A stretch of DNA of 64,000 bases, from contig NZ_JABEYA020000016.1 of assembly GCF_013074385.2 (NCBI RefSeq), positions 80,468 to 144,467 on the forward strand, given 5' to 3'. The notes beneath the pieces are model-generated. The model saw only the letters and a list, made by a program, of their open reading frames with translations. It ran no database searches and had not been told where the DNA came from. A program made the position numbers and the translations under genes. This DNA is from Vibrio ostreicida. Lineage in GTDB: Bacteria > Pseudomonadota > Gammaproteobacteria > Enterobacterales > Vibrionaceae. The first letter of the stretch is position 1; every line of letters starts with the position of its first letter. Positions 29,419 to 38,265 of the stretch are shown one piece after another.

Positions 29419-30915
29419 CTAAATAGGTTTTCGTACAAACGTTTCAGTGTCTATCTTAACGTAATGTGCTTTTTTGAATAGATTTTGTGAGGCTACATTG
29501 GCTTTAAGTACAGTCGCTTTTAAAGTCAGATCTGGATGTAGTTTATCAATGAGGGAAAGAGCTGACGTCGCTACACCTTTTCCGTAACACTCAGGAGCTA
29601 AGAAAATGGAAACTAGGTAGGTCTCAAATTCCAAATGGTCTAGCCTCACCACACCAAGCTTTTGATCAGAGTGACTGTCGAGAATAATGTAAAAGTAATC
29701 GGTCGTACTCTCTAGTTTTTTCATCATCCAAGCATTGTGAGTTTGCCATGACGGTATCTCTGGCGAAACTGCGTATTGACGAGTTTTCGGATGGCACTGC
29801 CACTGGTATACTGTTTTAATATCGGAGTCGGTCGCAAATCTCAATTTAAAATCTGTTAAACCAATTTCTACCAATTGTTTCATCTCCAATATCAGCCTAT
29901 CTGTTCCCCGTCCATCACAAAGCTTAAAGCTCGTTTCTGAAAAGGCTTTCCATTCCTCCAACAGGTATTCATATGTACCTAATAACTTTGATTCGATTTC
30001 ATTCAAAGAAACTTTAACCGCGGCAGAATATTCAACAAGCTGCCAACAAATCGTTTTTTGATTGTCAGCAAGTGGAATCAAAATGCTAGGAAGCCCAAGA
30101 CAAGCTCTTTCCCAACACGTGGTACCGGGAGCGCCAATTGCTACGTCATGCCTAAGCATAAGACTCGCCATATCTCGCTCAAAATCTTTATGATAAACAT
30201 TTCCGTGCTGCGCACACCATTTTTTTACTTCATTATAGTGAGGGGCTCTTTGACTTAGCAGCACAGTAAATCGTGCATTAACACGCCCATGTAAAGCTTT
30301 TAAAACTCTCAGTGTAGCATTGGGATTATCAATCCCCCCCATTGATACCAAAATGCTTGGGGAATCAATAGGAAATACACGATCTCGCGCGAGTGGTCTC
30401 TGTCTCAAGAACTGTCGACCTAAAATCGCATAGTCACTGCCTGTAAGGACGAGGGGACCCCTAGCGTATTCAGAAACTTTCCGACCCAGAGTTTGATCGA
30501 TAACCATGTCTGCAAAGTGATAACGGACCAAATCGTCAATGGCAACCATGAAGCAGTTCAATTTTTGAGCTACGTAGCGTTGCCACTCAGCATCTATTCC
30601 ATAATGGTCAGTGATTACAATATCTGCAGACACAACAACATTGACGAAATCCCAAGCGTCCTCTGACGCTGGTCTCAATAACCAAGCAGCGTAATCATTT
30701 TCATATTTGGCCGTTAATACATCAGTAGGTACCGTCAGCCGCAAGACACAGAAACCACGTTCTTCTACGTAGGCGATCATATCCCCTTGCTGCTCCAAAC
30801 AAGCGAATTCAACAATAGCACCTCTGTCCTTCAAAGCCTCGCCAAGTACGAGACAACGCATCATATGACCACTACCTATCGTTCTGGAAGCGTCAACTCG
30901 AAAAACTATCTTCAT
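29419..30915 (-). CDS. Fused UDP-sugar hydrolase PseG and GNAT N-acetyltransferase PseH
   Basis: Protein of 498 residues. About residues 1-340 form PseG, a GT-B-like hydrolase that removes UDP from UDP-2,4-diacetamido-trideoxyaltrose; VDASRTIGSGHMMRC and ISVSMGG-type loops (ILVSMGGIDNPN) are visible. From about 345 a GNAT domain begins (FKLRFATDSDIKTVYQW), with the acetyl-CoA loop APECYGKGVATSAL and NVASQNLFKKAHY. That matches PseH, which acetylates the 4-amino group in the step before PseG. The fusion therefore links successive steps. PseG and PseH are separate proteins in Campylobacter and Helicobacter. Confidence 0.9.
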   Translation of the reverse strand: MKIVFRVDASRTIGSGHMMRCLVLGEALKDRGAIVEFACLEQQGDMIAYVEERGFCVLRLTVPTDVLTAKYENDYAAWLLRPASEDAWDFVNVVVSADIVITDHYGIDAEWQRYVAQKLNCFMVAIDDLVRYHFADMVIDQTLGRKVSEYARGPLVLTGSDYAILGRQFLRQRPLARDRVFPIDSPSILVSMGGIDNPNATLRVLKALHGRVNARFTVLLSQRAPHYNEVKKWCAQHGNVYHKDFERDMASLMLRHDVAIGAPGTTCWERACLGLPSILIPLADNQKTICWQLVEYSAAVKVSLNEIESKLLGTYEYLLEEWKAFSETSFKLCDGRGTDRLILEMKQLVEIGLTDFKLRFATDSDIKTVYQWQCHPKTRQYAVSPEIPSWQTHNAWMMKKLESTTDYFYIILDSHSDQKLGVVRLDHLEFETYLVSIFLAPECYGKGVATSALSLIDKLHPDLTLKATVLKANVASQNLFKKAHYVKIDTETFVRKPI

Positions 30916-30922
30916 ACTATAT

Positions 30923-31615
30923 CTAATTCATCACCGCGAATAGTGCTTCTGCCAAAGCCCAATCTTCTGGTGTATCAATATCTTGAACATGACATCTAGG
31001 TAATAAGACAACTCGAGAGTGAGGAGAAAATATTGACTTTTTCTCAAAAAAAGCCACTTTCTTTCCCCAATAGAACTGACCCGCATCATGGTACGTTTCT
31101 TCTAAATCCTGAGATCGAGTTTGCTCGTGCTCCGGTGTCACCATAGAAACAGCGCCGCTAGAAGAAAGCTTAATCGCACGTTGGATTGAAAATGGAAAAG
31201 TAGTTGCGCTAAATACAAATTCACACTGATGTTCTTTAAGTATCCTGTAGCCTTCGCGTAAGGATTCCGCTTTCACGAACGGTGCCGTTGCGTAAAGACA
31301 GCAAATATCTTCAATCGGCCACCCATTATCATTACACCACCCTATAGCGTGATGAATGACATCCATCGTAGTCGCATAATCATCTGAAAATTCATCTGGT
31401 CTTGTAAAAGGAACCTCGGCACCATAACTTCGTGCTACTTGAGCAATCTCAGGGTCGTCTGTCGAAACAATAACTCGATCAAAACATTCTGAGGCTAAAG
31501 CGGCTTCAATCGAATAGGCAATCATAGGTTTCCCATGAAAATACTTAATATTTTTACGAGGGATCCGCTTACTACCTCCTCGCGCCGGGATAATTGCAAT
31601 CTTCAAGATGCTCAA
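30923..31615 (-). CDS. pseF: Pseudaminic acid cytidylyltransferase
   Basis: CMP-sugar synthetase of 230 residues that activates pseudaminic acid with CTP. The CTP-binding signature is IIPARGGSKRIPRKNI near residues 8-23, followed by STDDPEIAQVA and YATAPFV (residues ~100-110). HVQDIDTPEDW near the end carries the metal-site aspartates. Its start overlaps the hisF-like stop by 4 bp and it is followed 7 bp later by the pseG-H fusion. Confidence 0.94.
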   Translation of the reverse strand: MSILKIAIIPARGGSKRIPRKNIKYFHGKPMIAYSIEAALASECFDRVIVSTDDPEIAQVARSYGAEVPFTRPDEFSDDYATTMDVIHHAIGWCNDNGWPIEDICCLYATAPFVKAESLREGYRILKEHQCEFVFSATTFPFSIQRAIKLSSSGAVSMVTPEHEQTRSQDLEETYHDAGQFYWGKKVAFFEKKSIFSPHSRVVLLPRCHVQDIDTPEDWALAEALFAVMN

Positions 31616-32367
31616 TTCCTTACTTTGATTCCTTTACCAGCTAAAAAGCGTTTAGCTTCATTGGGAGTTTGCTCCGTAAAATGAAATATTGCCGCTGCTG
31701 CTAACGCATCAACGCCTGTTTCATCAAAAGCATCGCACATATCTTGATAGTCTTTAGCGCCTCCGTTCCCAATGACCGGAATATTCACCAATTCAACAGC
31801 TCTTTTAAATAAATCATAATCATATCCAGAAAGGCATCCATCAGTCTCTATTCGCGTAACTAATAGTTCACCAGCACCATGAGCTTCGACTAGTTTGGCC
31901 GCTTCTAAAAATGAATAAGAGGACTCTTTACTTCCAGAATGAGTAAATACTTTATATAAACCGTTCTCTTTTTTGACATCAAGAGAAACGATGATACATT
32001 GGCAGCCAAATGTTTCTGATGCCTCTCTAATTAGCTCTGGATTTTCAATTGCCGATGTATTGAGGACAACCTTATCTGCACCGGCCAAGAGAACTTTTCT
32101 GATTTGCTCTACAGTTTTAATTCCGCCACCTACAGAAAGAGGCATAAAACACTCATCTGCAATATCGTGAATTAACTTATAGTCAGGCTCTCTGTTTTCA
32201 CTTGTCGCTTTGATATCAAAAAATACAAGTTCATCCACATTGCGCATATTGTAGATTTTAACTGTTTGTATTACCGATCCTGTGCGACGCCAAGAGTTAA
32301 ATCCTTCCCCTTTAACGAGACCAAAATCCGCATACAACATAGTAGGAATAATTCGACGTTTTAACAT
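31612..32367 (-). CDS. HisF-like ammonia-channel subunit for sugar amidotransferase
   Basis: TIM-barrel protein of 251 residues related to imidazole glycerol phosphate synthase HisF. The N-terminus reads RRIIPTMLYADF, where histidine-pathway HisF has RIIPCLDV: the catalytic Asp11 is a leucine here, while the second conserved aspartate (VSLDVKKENG) is kept. Phosphate loops (GGGIKT, GNGGAKD) are present. It pairs with the HisH-like protein encoded just upstream (3 bp gap). Such dedicated pairs (HisH2/HisF2 with WbpG in Pseudomonas aeruginosa) deliver ammonia to an N-acetyl sugar amidotransferase. A role in histidine synthesis is unlikely. Confidence 0.88.
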   Translation of the reverse strand: MLKRRIIPTMLYADFGLVKGEGFNSWRRTGSVIQTVKIYNMRNVDELVFFDIKATSENREPDYKLIHDIADECFMPLSVGGGIKTVEQIRKVLLAGADKVVLNTSAIENPELIREASETFGCQCIIVSLDVKKENGLYKVFTHSGSKESSYSFLEAAKLVEAHGAGELLVTRIETDGCLSGYDYDLFKRAVELVNIPVIGNGGAKDYQDMCDAFDETGVDALAAAAIFHFTEQTPNEAKRFLAGKGIKVRN

Positions 32368-32370
32368 TAC

Positions 32371-32985
32371 TTACAGTTCCAAAAAATTCTTTAGTAACCC
32401 TAGACCCAATTTTTGGCTTTTTTCAGGGTGGAACTGAGTACCAAAAACATTTCCTTTTTGCACTGCACAGACAAAGTCACCGCCGTGCTCTGAATAAGCT
32501 AGAATATGATTTTTATCTTCTACAACATAATGATAGCTATGCACAAAATAGAAATCACTTTCATCTGGAACATCTTCGAAAAGTGGAGATTTGCACACAG
32601 AACTAACCGTATTCCACCCAACATGAGGTACTCGTGACCTCTTGTCATTGGGCGATAACCTTACAATTTCTCCAGGTATCAGGTTCAAGCCCTTAGTTTC
32701 GCCATGCTCATGCCCTAGGGTTGATAAGATCTGCATACCAAGACATATTCCTAGTACTGGAATATCATCAACGGAAGCGGACTCAACAATCGCATCCACT
32801 AATCCTCTGGATCTTAGTTCTTGCATGGCTCTAGTATAAGAACCAACCCCTGGTAAGATAAGCTTATCAGCTTGCATTATATCTTCTGCAGTGGATGCGA
32901 TTGACGATTCAAACCCGCACGCTTTGATGGCTCGGACTACCGAGCCTATGTTACCCATTCCGTAATCGACTATTGACACTGTCAT
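32371..32985 (-). CDS. HisH-like glutamine amidotransferase for sugar amidation
   Basis: Class I glutaminase of 204 residues. The nucleophile is C81 in LGICLGMQIL, and the His-Glu pair is in TQFHPEKSQ near the C-terminus, so the triad is complete. It should release ammonia from glutamine and pass it through the HisF-like partner. The N-terminal IVDYGMGNIGSVVRA is the usual HisH start. Position between the amidotransferase and HisF-like genes supports a sugar acetamidino role rather than histidine synthesis; no other his genes are nearby. Confidence 0.9.
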   Translation of the reverse strand: MTVSIVDYGMGNIGSVVRAIKACGFESSIASTAEDIMQADKLILPGVGSYTRAMQELRSRGLVDAIVESASVDDIPVLGICLGMQILSTLGHEHGETKGLNLIPGEIVRLSPNDKRSRVPHVGWNTVSSVCKSPLFEDVPDESDFYFVHSYHYVVEDKNHILAYSEHGGDFVCAVQKGNVFGTQFHPEKSQKLGLGLLKNFLEL

Positions 32986-33004
32986 TAAAATTTATTCACT
33001 AATG

Positions 33005-34159
33005 TTAGTTATCGTAGTTGAGTTTGATTAGGTTCCCTTTCTTATCTCGCACTAGGTTACCTTTGCGGTCGACTTTGAACAGTTTCTTGTTCGTGAATCG
33101 ATCACAGATTTCATCAAACTCGCTCTTAGAGATATCAATTTCGTCCAGTACACTCTCCAATGATCGCCCAAGGTAGACAGAAGGATAACTACCATCATTT
33201 TCTTTTAAGAAATCAACGATATCATTTCTTTCTAAGCGCCCACGCCTAATATGATTGTTGGCCTGATCAGTAGAACGACCAAATCCATACTTAATATATT
33301 TAAAGTAGTCATGGATCCGGTGATAGAAATTGTCCAAATTTTCGTAATTGACTAAGCTGCCTTCCGTAGGCGTTGGGTACGTTTCAAAACCGTAGGCTTG
33401 AGCAAGTAACGTGTTGTTGTAACCATCCCAAGGAAAGTAATAACCCAGAAAAACACCCGTCACACCAACTCGTTTGAGGCTCTCATCTGAAGGATAAAAG
33501 TATGGAATTAAGTCACTACGAGTAATACCATCCTGTCCAATAAGATCCGTAATACGCATACCTAACATCCCACCAAACTCTTCTAACCAACGGCGGTCTA
33601 GGACATTATTTTCTGCGGCAGAAGCCGGGCCTCCATACTCATGCTGAGAGTTTTCACCCCAAATTATTAGTGGGATGTTTTTTTCTACAGCGACCTGAAT
33701 TGGAATCGTGAATATAGTCACATGTTCAGCCCATTGAATATCACCGACTTCACGCAAAGCCAATCTCGATAACTTTCGACGTACCTTAGGATTGGTCGTC
33801 ACATTGACGTGATCAACACCCAGTTTTTTCAAATTTTCTAAATTACGACGACCGATTTCTGACAAGGAATCGGTTTCAGCAGTGACACATAGTGGGTTTA
33901 AACCCGACTGTAGAACCCGAATTACCTGAAATGTACTATCTTTCCCTCCACTGACTGGAATAATACAATCATAATTGGAACCATCAATAGACTTATAGCG
34001 ATTTGTTATTTCATTGAATTCTTTTTTTCGCTCAGCCCAGTTAATCTCTGAGCGTTCTTCATAATTAATACAAGCACTACACTTACCATCTTCATTAAAC
34101 CAAAGGTCTGGTTTAGTTTCTGGGTACATACATGTATTACAATATTTTATTTTCTTCAT
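33005..34159 (-). CDS. N-acetyl sugar amidotransferase (WbuX/WbpG/PseA family)
   Basis: ATP-pyrophosphatase-type enzyme of 384 residues. Four N-terminal cysteines (C7, C10, C27, C30) make a probable zinc site, and the PP-loop SGGKDS at 70-75 binds ATP. Family members turn an acetamido group of a sugar into an acetamidino group using ammonia; PseA does this for pseudaminic acid in Campylobacter and WbpG for a mannuronic acid derivative in Pseudomonas. Here it sits inside a pse gene set with HisH/HisF-like partners, so an acetamidino form of pseudaminic acid is the likely product. Confidence 0.9.
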   Translation of the reverse strand: MKKIKYCNTCMYPETKPDLWFNEDGKCSACINYEERSEINWAERKKEFNEITNRYKSIDGSNYDCIIPVSGGKDSTFQVIRVLQSGLNPLCVTAETDSLSEIGRRNLENLKKLGVDHVNVTTNPKVRRKLSRLALREVGDIQWAEHVTIFTIPIQVAVEKNIPLIIWGENSQHEYGGPASAAENNVLDRRWLEEFGGMLGMRITDLIGQDGITRSDLIPYFYPSDESLKRVGVTGVFLGYYFPWDGYNNTLLAQAYGFETYPTPTEGSLVNYENLDNFYHRIHDYFKYIKYGFGRSTDQANNHIRRGRLERNDIVDFLKENDGSYPSVYLGRSLESVLDEIDISKSEFDEICDRFTNKKLFKVDRKGNLVRDKKGNLIKLNYDN

Positions 34160-34170
34160 TACTTAGCCTG

Positions 34171-35346
34171 CTATTTCTTGTTCAAAATATGTTTTAGCGT
34201 ATTAACAACTATATCTTGCTGAGCTTTAGTCATTCCATGAAACATTGGCAATGATATCGCTTCTTGGTAATAACGTTCCGACTCGGGAAAATCGCCTATA
34301 GAGAAACCCATATCTCGATAATAAGGTTGGATATGAACCGGTATATAGTGTAAATTAACCCCTATACCACTGGCGCGTAATTCATCAAAGACTTGACGAT
34401 GGCTTAAGGAAATTTCATTCAGCTTTAACCTCACTACAAATAAGTGCAACCCTGAATAAGTATTCTCCAATTGGTGAGGTAGAATAACAGGCTGCCCGGA
34501 GAGTAGTTGGGTATATCGCTCAGAAAGTTCATGACGAGCTGCAACAAATTTATCAAGCCTGCGCATTTGACTAACACCCAAAGCTGCTTGTAACTCTGTC
34601 ATTCGGTAGTTGAATCCCAATTCAACTTGCTGATAGTACCATCCCCCATGAGAAGGCTCTGTCATCAAGTCTGATTCTCGAGTAATACCGTGACTACGCA
34701 ACAGCATCATTTTATTAGCGAGCTCTTCTCTATTCGTAAGTGCTGCACCACCTTCCGCTGTTGTGACAATTTTGACGGGATGAAAACTAAAGACCGTAAT
34801 ATCAGAATATTCACAATTTCCGACCGGTTTATCATGATACCGCCCTCCAATAGCATGAGAAGCGTCTTCAATAATTTTAAAACCATACTCTTTCGCCAGA
34901 CGACTGATTGCTTTCATGTCACAAGGCTGCCCGCACAAGTGAACAGGCACAACAACTTTTGGCAATGTATTATGGGTTTTAGCCTCGATTAATTTCTGCT
35001 CGAGCCTCTTTGGACACATATTGTAAGTACGCGGGTCAATATCAACAAAGTCCACTTGAGCCCCACAATATAAACCACAGTTCGCTGAAGCAACAAAAGT
35101 AGTCGGTGAGGTCCACAGCCAATCACCTTCTTTCAACCCAAGAGCTAAACATGCGATATGTAATGCAGAAGTGGCGCTATTAACAGCTATTGCATATTGC
35201 GCACTAGTATGATCAATTAAGGCTTTTTCAAACGCTGGCGCTTGCGGACCTTGAGTTAAGAAGTCAGATTGAAGAACCTCTACAACCTCATCAATATCTT
35301 GCTGAGATATCTCTTGTTTACCATATGGAATCACTGTATTACTCAC
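34171..35346 (-). CDS. pseC: UDP-4-amino-4,6-dideoxy-N-acetyl-beta-L-altrosamine transaminase
   Basis: DegT/DnrJ/EryC1-type aminotransferase of 391 residues, second step of pseudaminic acid synthesis. It has NSATSALHIACLALGL, DASHAIGG with the PLP-contacting aspartate, and FSFHPVKIVTTAEGGA with the Schiff-base lysine. The GTG start overlaps the pseB stop in a GTGA arrangement; starting there gives MSNTVIPYGKQEIS, typical of PseC. Confidence 0.95.
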   Translation of the reverse strand: MSNTVIPYGKQEISQQDIDEVVEVLQSDFLTQGPQAPAFEKALIDHTSAQYAIAVNSATSALHIACLALGLKEGDWLWTSPTTFVASANCGLYCGAQVDFVDIDPRTYNMCPKRLEQKLIEAKTHNTLPKVVVPVHLCGQPCDMKAISRLAKEYGFKIIEDASHAIGGRYHDKPVGNCEYSDITVFSFHPVKIVTTAEGGAALTNREELANKMMLLRSHGITRESDLMTEPSHGGWYYQQVELGFNYRMTELQAALGVSQMRRLDKFVAARHELSERYTQLLSGQPVILPHQLENTYSGLHLFVVRLKLNEISLSHRQVFDELRASGIGVNLHYIPVHIQPYYRDMGFSIGDFPESERYYQEAISLPMFHGMTKAQQDIVVNTLKHILNKK

Positions 35347-36356
35347 ACTTCAAAGTTTGGGTCTACATGCTCTTTAATGAGCAAACGCAAGCTATCGACT
35401 GTTTCCCAATCTACATTTGTTCCCGAATTGTACTTGAAACCAAACGGGACTTTTTCCGCTCTATGGTGCTCAATATACTCTTCTTCAGTGTAAGTAAATG
35501 ATACAGAGGGCAAAATTGCGTAATAACGCCCCAAATCAATCGTATTCAAAGAATCTGTGTCAGTGATCATCTCTTCGTGAAGTTTCTCTCCAGGTCGGAT
35601 ACCCACTACATTTAAGCTGCACTCTGGTGCAACTGCTTTAGCAACATCTAGGATCTTATACGATGGGATCTTTGGAATGAAAATTTCTCCGCCGAGGTGA
35701 TTCTCTAACGCATACATCACCATATTGACTCCATCCTGAAGAGAGATGTTGAATCGCGTCATTTCTTTATGAGTAATAGGAAGTACCCCATCCTCTTTTT
35801 TGGACATAAAGAAAGGGATCACCGAACCGCGAGAACCCATAACGTTACCATAACGAACAACGCTAAAACGAATGTCTTTACTGCCTTTGATATTATTGGC
35901 GGCTGCAAACAACTTATCAGACGCCAACTTGGTCGCACCATATAGATTAATAGGTGCACAAGCTTTGTCAGTAGATAGCGCAACAACGTCATGAACACCG
36001 GAAGCCAAAGCAGCATTGATTACATTTTCAGCACCATCAATGTTAGTACGTATACATTCAGTAGGATTGTACTCAGCTGTGTCTACTTGCTTGATCGCAG
36101 CTGCATGAATGATAACATCAACACCTTCACAAGCCTGAATCAATCGTTCACGATCACGAACATCCCCAATGAAAAATCTCAACTGCGGAAATTCTTTTTG
36201 TGAATACTTCTGTTTCAGCTCGAACTGTTTGAGTTCGTCACGAGAAAAGATAATGATTTTTTTGACTTTTCTATAACGTTCTAAAATCGTTTCAACAAAC
36301 TGTTTACCAAAAGACCCTGTTCCACCTGTAATTAGAACTGTTTTATTATTCAACAT
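35343..36356 (-). CDS. pseB: UDP-GlcNAc 4,6-dehydratase (inverting)
   Basis: Short (337 residue) soluble SDR of the FlaA1/PseB type. It removes water from UDP-GlcNAc with inversion at C5, opening the pseudaminic acid route. GGTGSFGKQF is near residue 11, STDKACAPINLYGATKLASDKL holds the catalytic Lys, Tyr and Lys residues, and RPGEKLHEEMI is the conserved C-terminal motif. First gene of the O-antigen operon, starting 345 bp downstream of the ops element. Unlike the WbpM-like gene at 3989 it keeps the tyrosine and lacks membrane helices, so both dehydratases probably have different products. Confidence 0.95.
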   Translation of the reverse strand: MLNNKTVLITGGTGSFGKQFVETILERYRKVKKIIIFSRDELKQFELKQKYSQKEFPQLRFFIGDVRDRERLIQACEGVDVIIHAAAIKQVDTAEYNPTECIRTNIDGAENVINAALASGVHDVVALSTDKACAPINLYGATKLASDKLFAAANNIKGSKDIRFSVVRYGNVMGSRGSVIPFFMSKKEDGVLPITHKEMTRFNISLQDGVNMVMYALENHLGGEIFIPKIPSYKILDVAKAVAPECSLNVVGIRPGEKLHEEMITDTDSLNTIDLGRYYAILPSVSFTYTEEEYIEHHRAEKVPFGFKYNSGTNVDWETVDSLRLLIKEHVDPNFEV

Positions 36357-36700
36357 ATTTAATCCAAGAAAATTAATATTATTTAGCCTAAGTCATTTGT
36401 AACCATTTAGGCCTTATAGATGACTGTGAGACAGAATCCATATAAGTATTTCTATTGTAATTTGACTTTAAATACAACCAACCGATATGCAACTAGAAAA
36501 ACCAAGCATAACCACTAAAATCTGTAGTAAACTCCAATAAATGCAGTGGGCTGTGCGATGAGCCGGTGGACAACAAACTTGTGATCTATACTACTCACAT
36601 GAGCACTGAATGAGCGTTGTTGTACTTTTACTTGACTAGTATCTCTTAAGTCGTTCCCGTCTGCGTTATCAAAATTTTCTTTATTATTCTATACCTATAG

Positions 36701-36713
36701 GAACGCTACCGCC
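36701..36713 (-). promoter_or_regulatory. ops element within JUMPstart sequence (RfaH recruitment site)
   Basis: On the minus strand the sequence reads GGCGGTAGCGTTC, matching the ops consensus GGCGGTAGCGTG/TC. Just upstream on that strand are GGGAGCTAAACTCAA, which aligns with the GGTAGCTGTTAAGCCA part of the JUMPstart consensus. ops pauses RNA polymerase and recruits RfaH, which suppresses termination over long LPS and capsule operons. Its place, 345 bp before pseB and reading into the 32 kb O-antigen operon, fits this role. Confidence 0.88.
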
Positions 36714-36749
36714 CTTGAGTTTAGCTCCCACAAGCAAATATTGTCTAGA

Positions 36750-36778
36750 TCATTACGTTGCAACACATCTATTTTCAA
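36750..36778 (-). promoter_or_regulatory. Candidate sigma-70 promoter for the O-antigen operon
   Basis: On the minus strand TTGAAA (36773-36778) and TAATGA (36750-36755) are separated by 17 bp, about 40 bp upstream of ops. The -10 is imperfect. A second candidate lies further upstream, a perfect TATAAT at 36872-36877 with a poor -35. One of these probably starts the leader that contains ops. Confidence 0.35.
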
Positions 36779-37234
36779 TGTGAATTCAGCTTGATGTTTG
36801 CCCGAATTGTAACATGGTGGAGATTGCTGAGTCACGGTTTACTATCATTGAATGGCTCTAACTGATGTCGTATTATACAGAGTATCATTCTGATTAAATG
36901 ATGGCTTATTACAAACTCTGACGTTCTGATTCCTAAATGTAGGCTATTTATCCTTGCGTAGCATATACGAAGTCAAAGAACTACCATGCTGTCACAGAAA
37001 AGTGGCAAGTAAAAAATATATCTAATAACATTAGATATAACTAGGATATGCAACTAGGCGAAATTACCCAAAGTAGTTTTTGCATCACATTGAGATAATG
37101 ATACATTTCACATTATGGAGTTTTGTGTGAGATACCTGCCAAATCCCGCATTACTGTTGATTATTTTATTTTTAACTTTAATCTAGCATACAGGAGAAAG
37201 AGACTTTGTGCTTCTAGCTTATAGCTACGGCCAC

Positions 37235-37243
37235 TGATATAAT
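37235..37243 (+). promoter_or_regulatory. Extended -10 promoter for hldD and the core operon
   Basis: TGATATAAT is a perfect extended -10 (TGn plus TATAAT), placed so that transcription would start about 30 bp before the hldD ATG. No good -35 is seen at 17 bp, which is usual for extended -10 promoters. Confidence 0.55.
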
Positions 37244-37279
37244 TTCAATAATCTCAACCTTATTACTTGGAAACTTATT

Positions 37280-38221
37280 ATGATTATCGTAACTGGTGGT
37301 GCAGGCATGATTGGCAGCAACATCGTTAAAGCACTTAACGAAAAAGGCGTCAACGATATTTTGGTCATCGATAATCTTAAAAACGGCAAGAAGTTTCAAA
37401 ACCTCGTCGATCTCAACATTACGGATTACATGGATCGAGATGATTTTCTAGCTCAAATCATGGCTGGGGATGACTTTGGCCCTATAGACGCAGTTTTCCA
37501 CCAAGGGGCATGCTCTGCAACGACCGAGTGGGACGGTAAATATATGATGCTCAACAACTATGAGTATTCCAAAGAGTTACTTCATTACTGCTTAGACCGA
37601 AAGATACCTTTCCTATACGCGTCATCGGCCGCCACTTATGGTGAGACTGACACCTTCATTGAAGATGTACAGTACGAAGGCGCATTAAACGTCTATGGCT
37701 ACTCTAAACAACTTTTTGATAACTATGTTCGCCGTATCTGGCAAGATGCAAAAGCTCATGGTGAAGAACTGTCTCAAGTAACCGGCTTTCGTTACTTCAA
37801 TGTCTATGGACCAAGAGAGCAACATAAAGGTTCAATGGCTTCCGTTGCTTTTCATCTAAACAATCAAATGAATGCGGGCGAGAATCCCAAATTGTTTGCT
37901 GGTAGTGAAACTTTCCAACGAGATTTCATCTACGTCGGTGATGTTGCTGCGGTTAACTTATGGTTTATGAATAGCGGTGTTTCTGGCATTTTTAATTTAG
38001 GTACCGGTAACGCTGAGTCGTTTGAGGAAGTAGCAAAAGCCATTATTAATTTTCATGGTTCGGGTAAAATAGAAACAATTCCGTTCCCTGAACACCTAAA
38101 AGGCTCCTATCAAGAATTTACTCAAGCAGATCTGACGAAACTGCGTGAAGCAGGCTGCCAACATCCGTTTAGAACCGTTTTTGATGGCGTATCCGAATAC
38201 ATGTCGATAATCAATAGCTAG
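37280..38221 (+). CDS. hldD: ADP-L-glycero-D-manno-heptose 6-epimerase
   Basis: SDR epimerase of 313 residues that makes the ADP-L,D-heptose used for the LPS inner core. It has [11 protein letters not shown] at the N-terminus, [12 protein letters not shown], and [11 protein letters not shown] with the catalytic Tyr and Lys. Length and motifs match HldD/RfaD (GmhD). In Vibrio this gene marks one border between the core and O-antigen regions, and it does so here. First gene of a plus-strand operon ending near 48985. Confidence 0.97.
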   Translation: MIIVTGGAGMIGSNIVKALNEKGVNDILVIDNLKNGKKFQNLVDLNITDYMDRDDFLAQIMAGDDFGPIDAVFHQGACSATTEWDGKYMMLNNYEYSKELLHYCLDRKIPFLYASSAATYGETDTFIEDVQYEGALNVYGYSKQLFDNYVRRIWQDAKAHGEELSQVTGFRYFNVYGPREQHKGSMASVAFHLNNQMNAGENPKLFAGSETFQRDFIYVGDVAAVNLWFMNSGVSGIFNLGTGNAESFEEVAKAIINFHGSGKIETIPFPEHLKGSYQEFTQADLTKLREAGCQHPFRTVFDGVSEYMSIINS

Positions 38222-38265
38222 CTTTCAGATGTACTTGTCCACCATAACAACAAGCAGGGCATAAG

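Larger units (their letters stand above)
36357..37279. other. Non-coding divergent control region between O-antigen and core operons
   Basis: About 920 bp without a convincing gene. It is AT-rich and holds the pseB-side JUMPstart/ops element, candidate promoters for the minus-strand operon, and an extended -10 promoter before hldD. The 345 bp between ops and pseB has no ORF of note; it would be a long untranslated leader in which RfaH-loaded polymerase elongates before the first gene. Confidence 0.7.

Noticed and set aside
31612..32985. HisH/HisF as histidine biosynthesis genes
   Set aside because: HisF-like protein lacks Asp11, no other his genes nearby, and both lie between an N-acetyl sugar amidotransferase and pseF.
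37214..37399. Small reading frame opposite the hldD start
   Set aside because: Antisense to the strongly supported hldD coding sequence, with no homology recognised.
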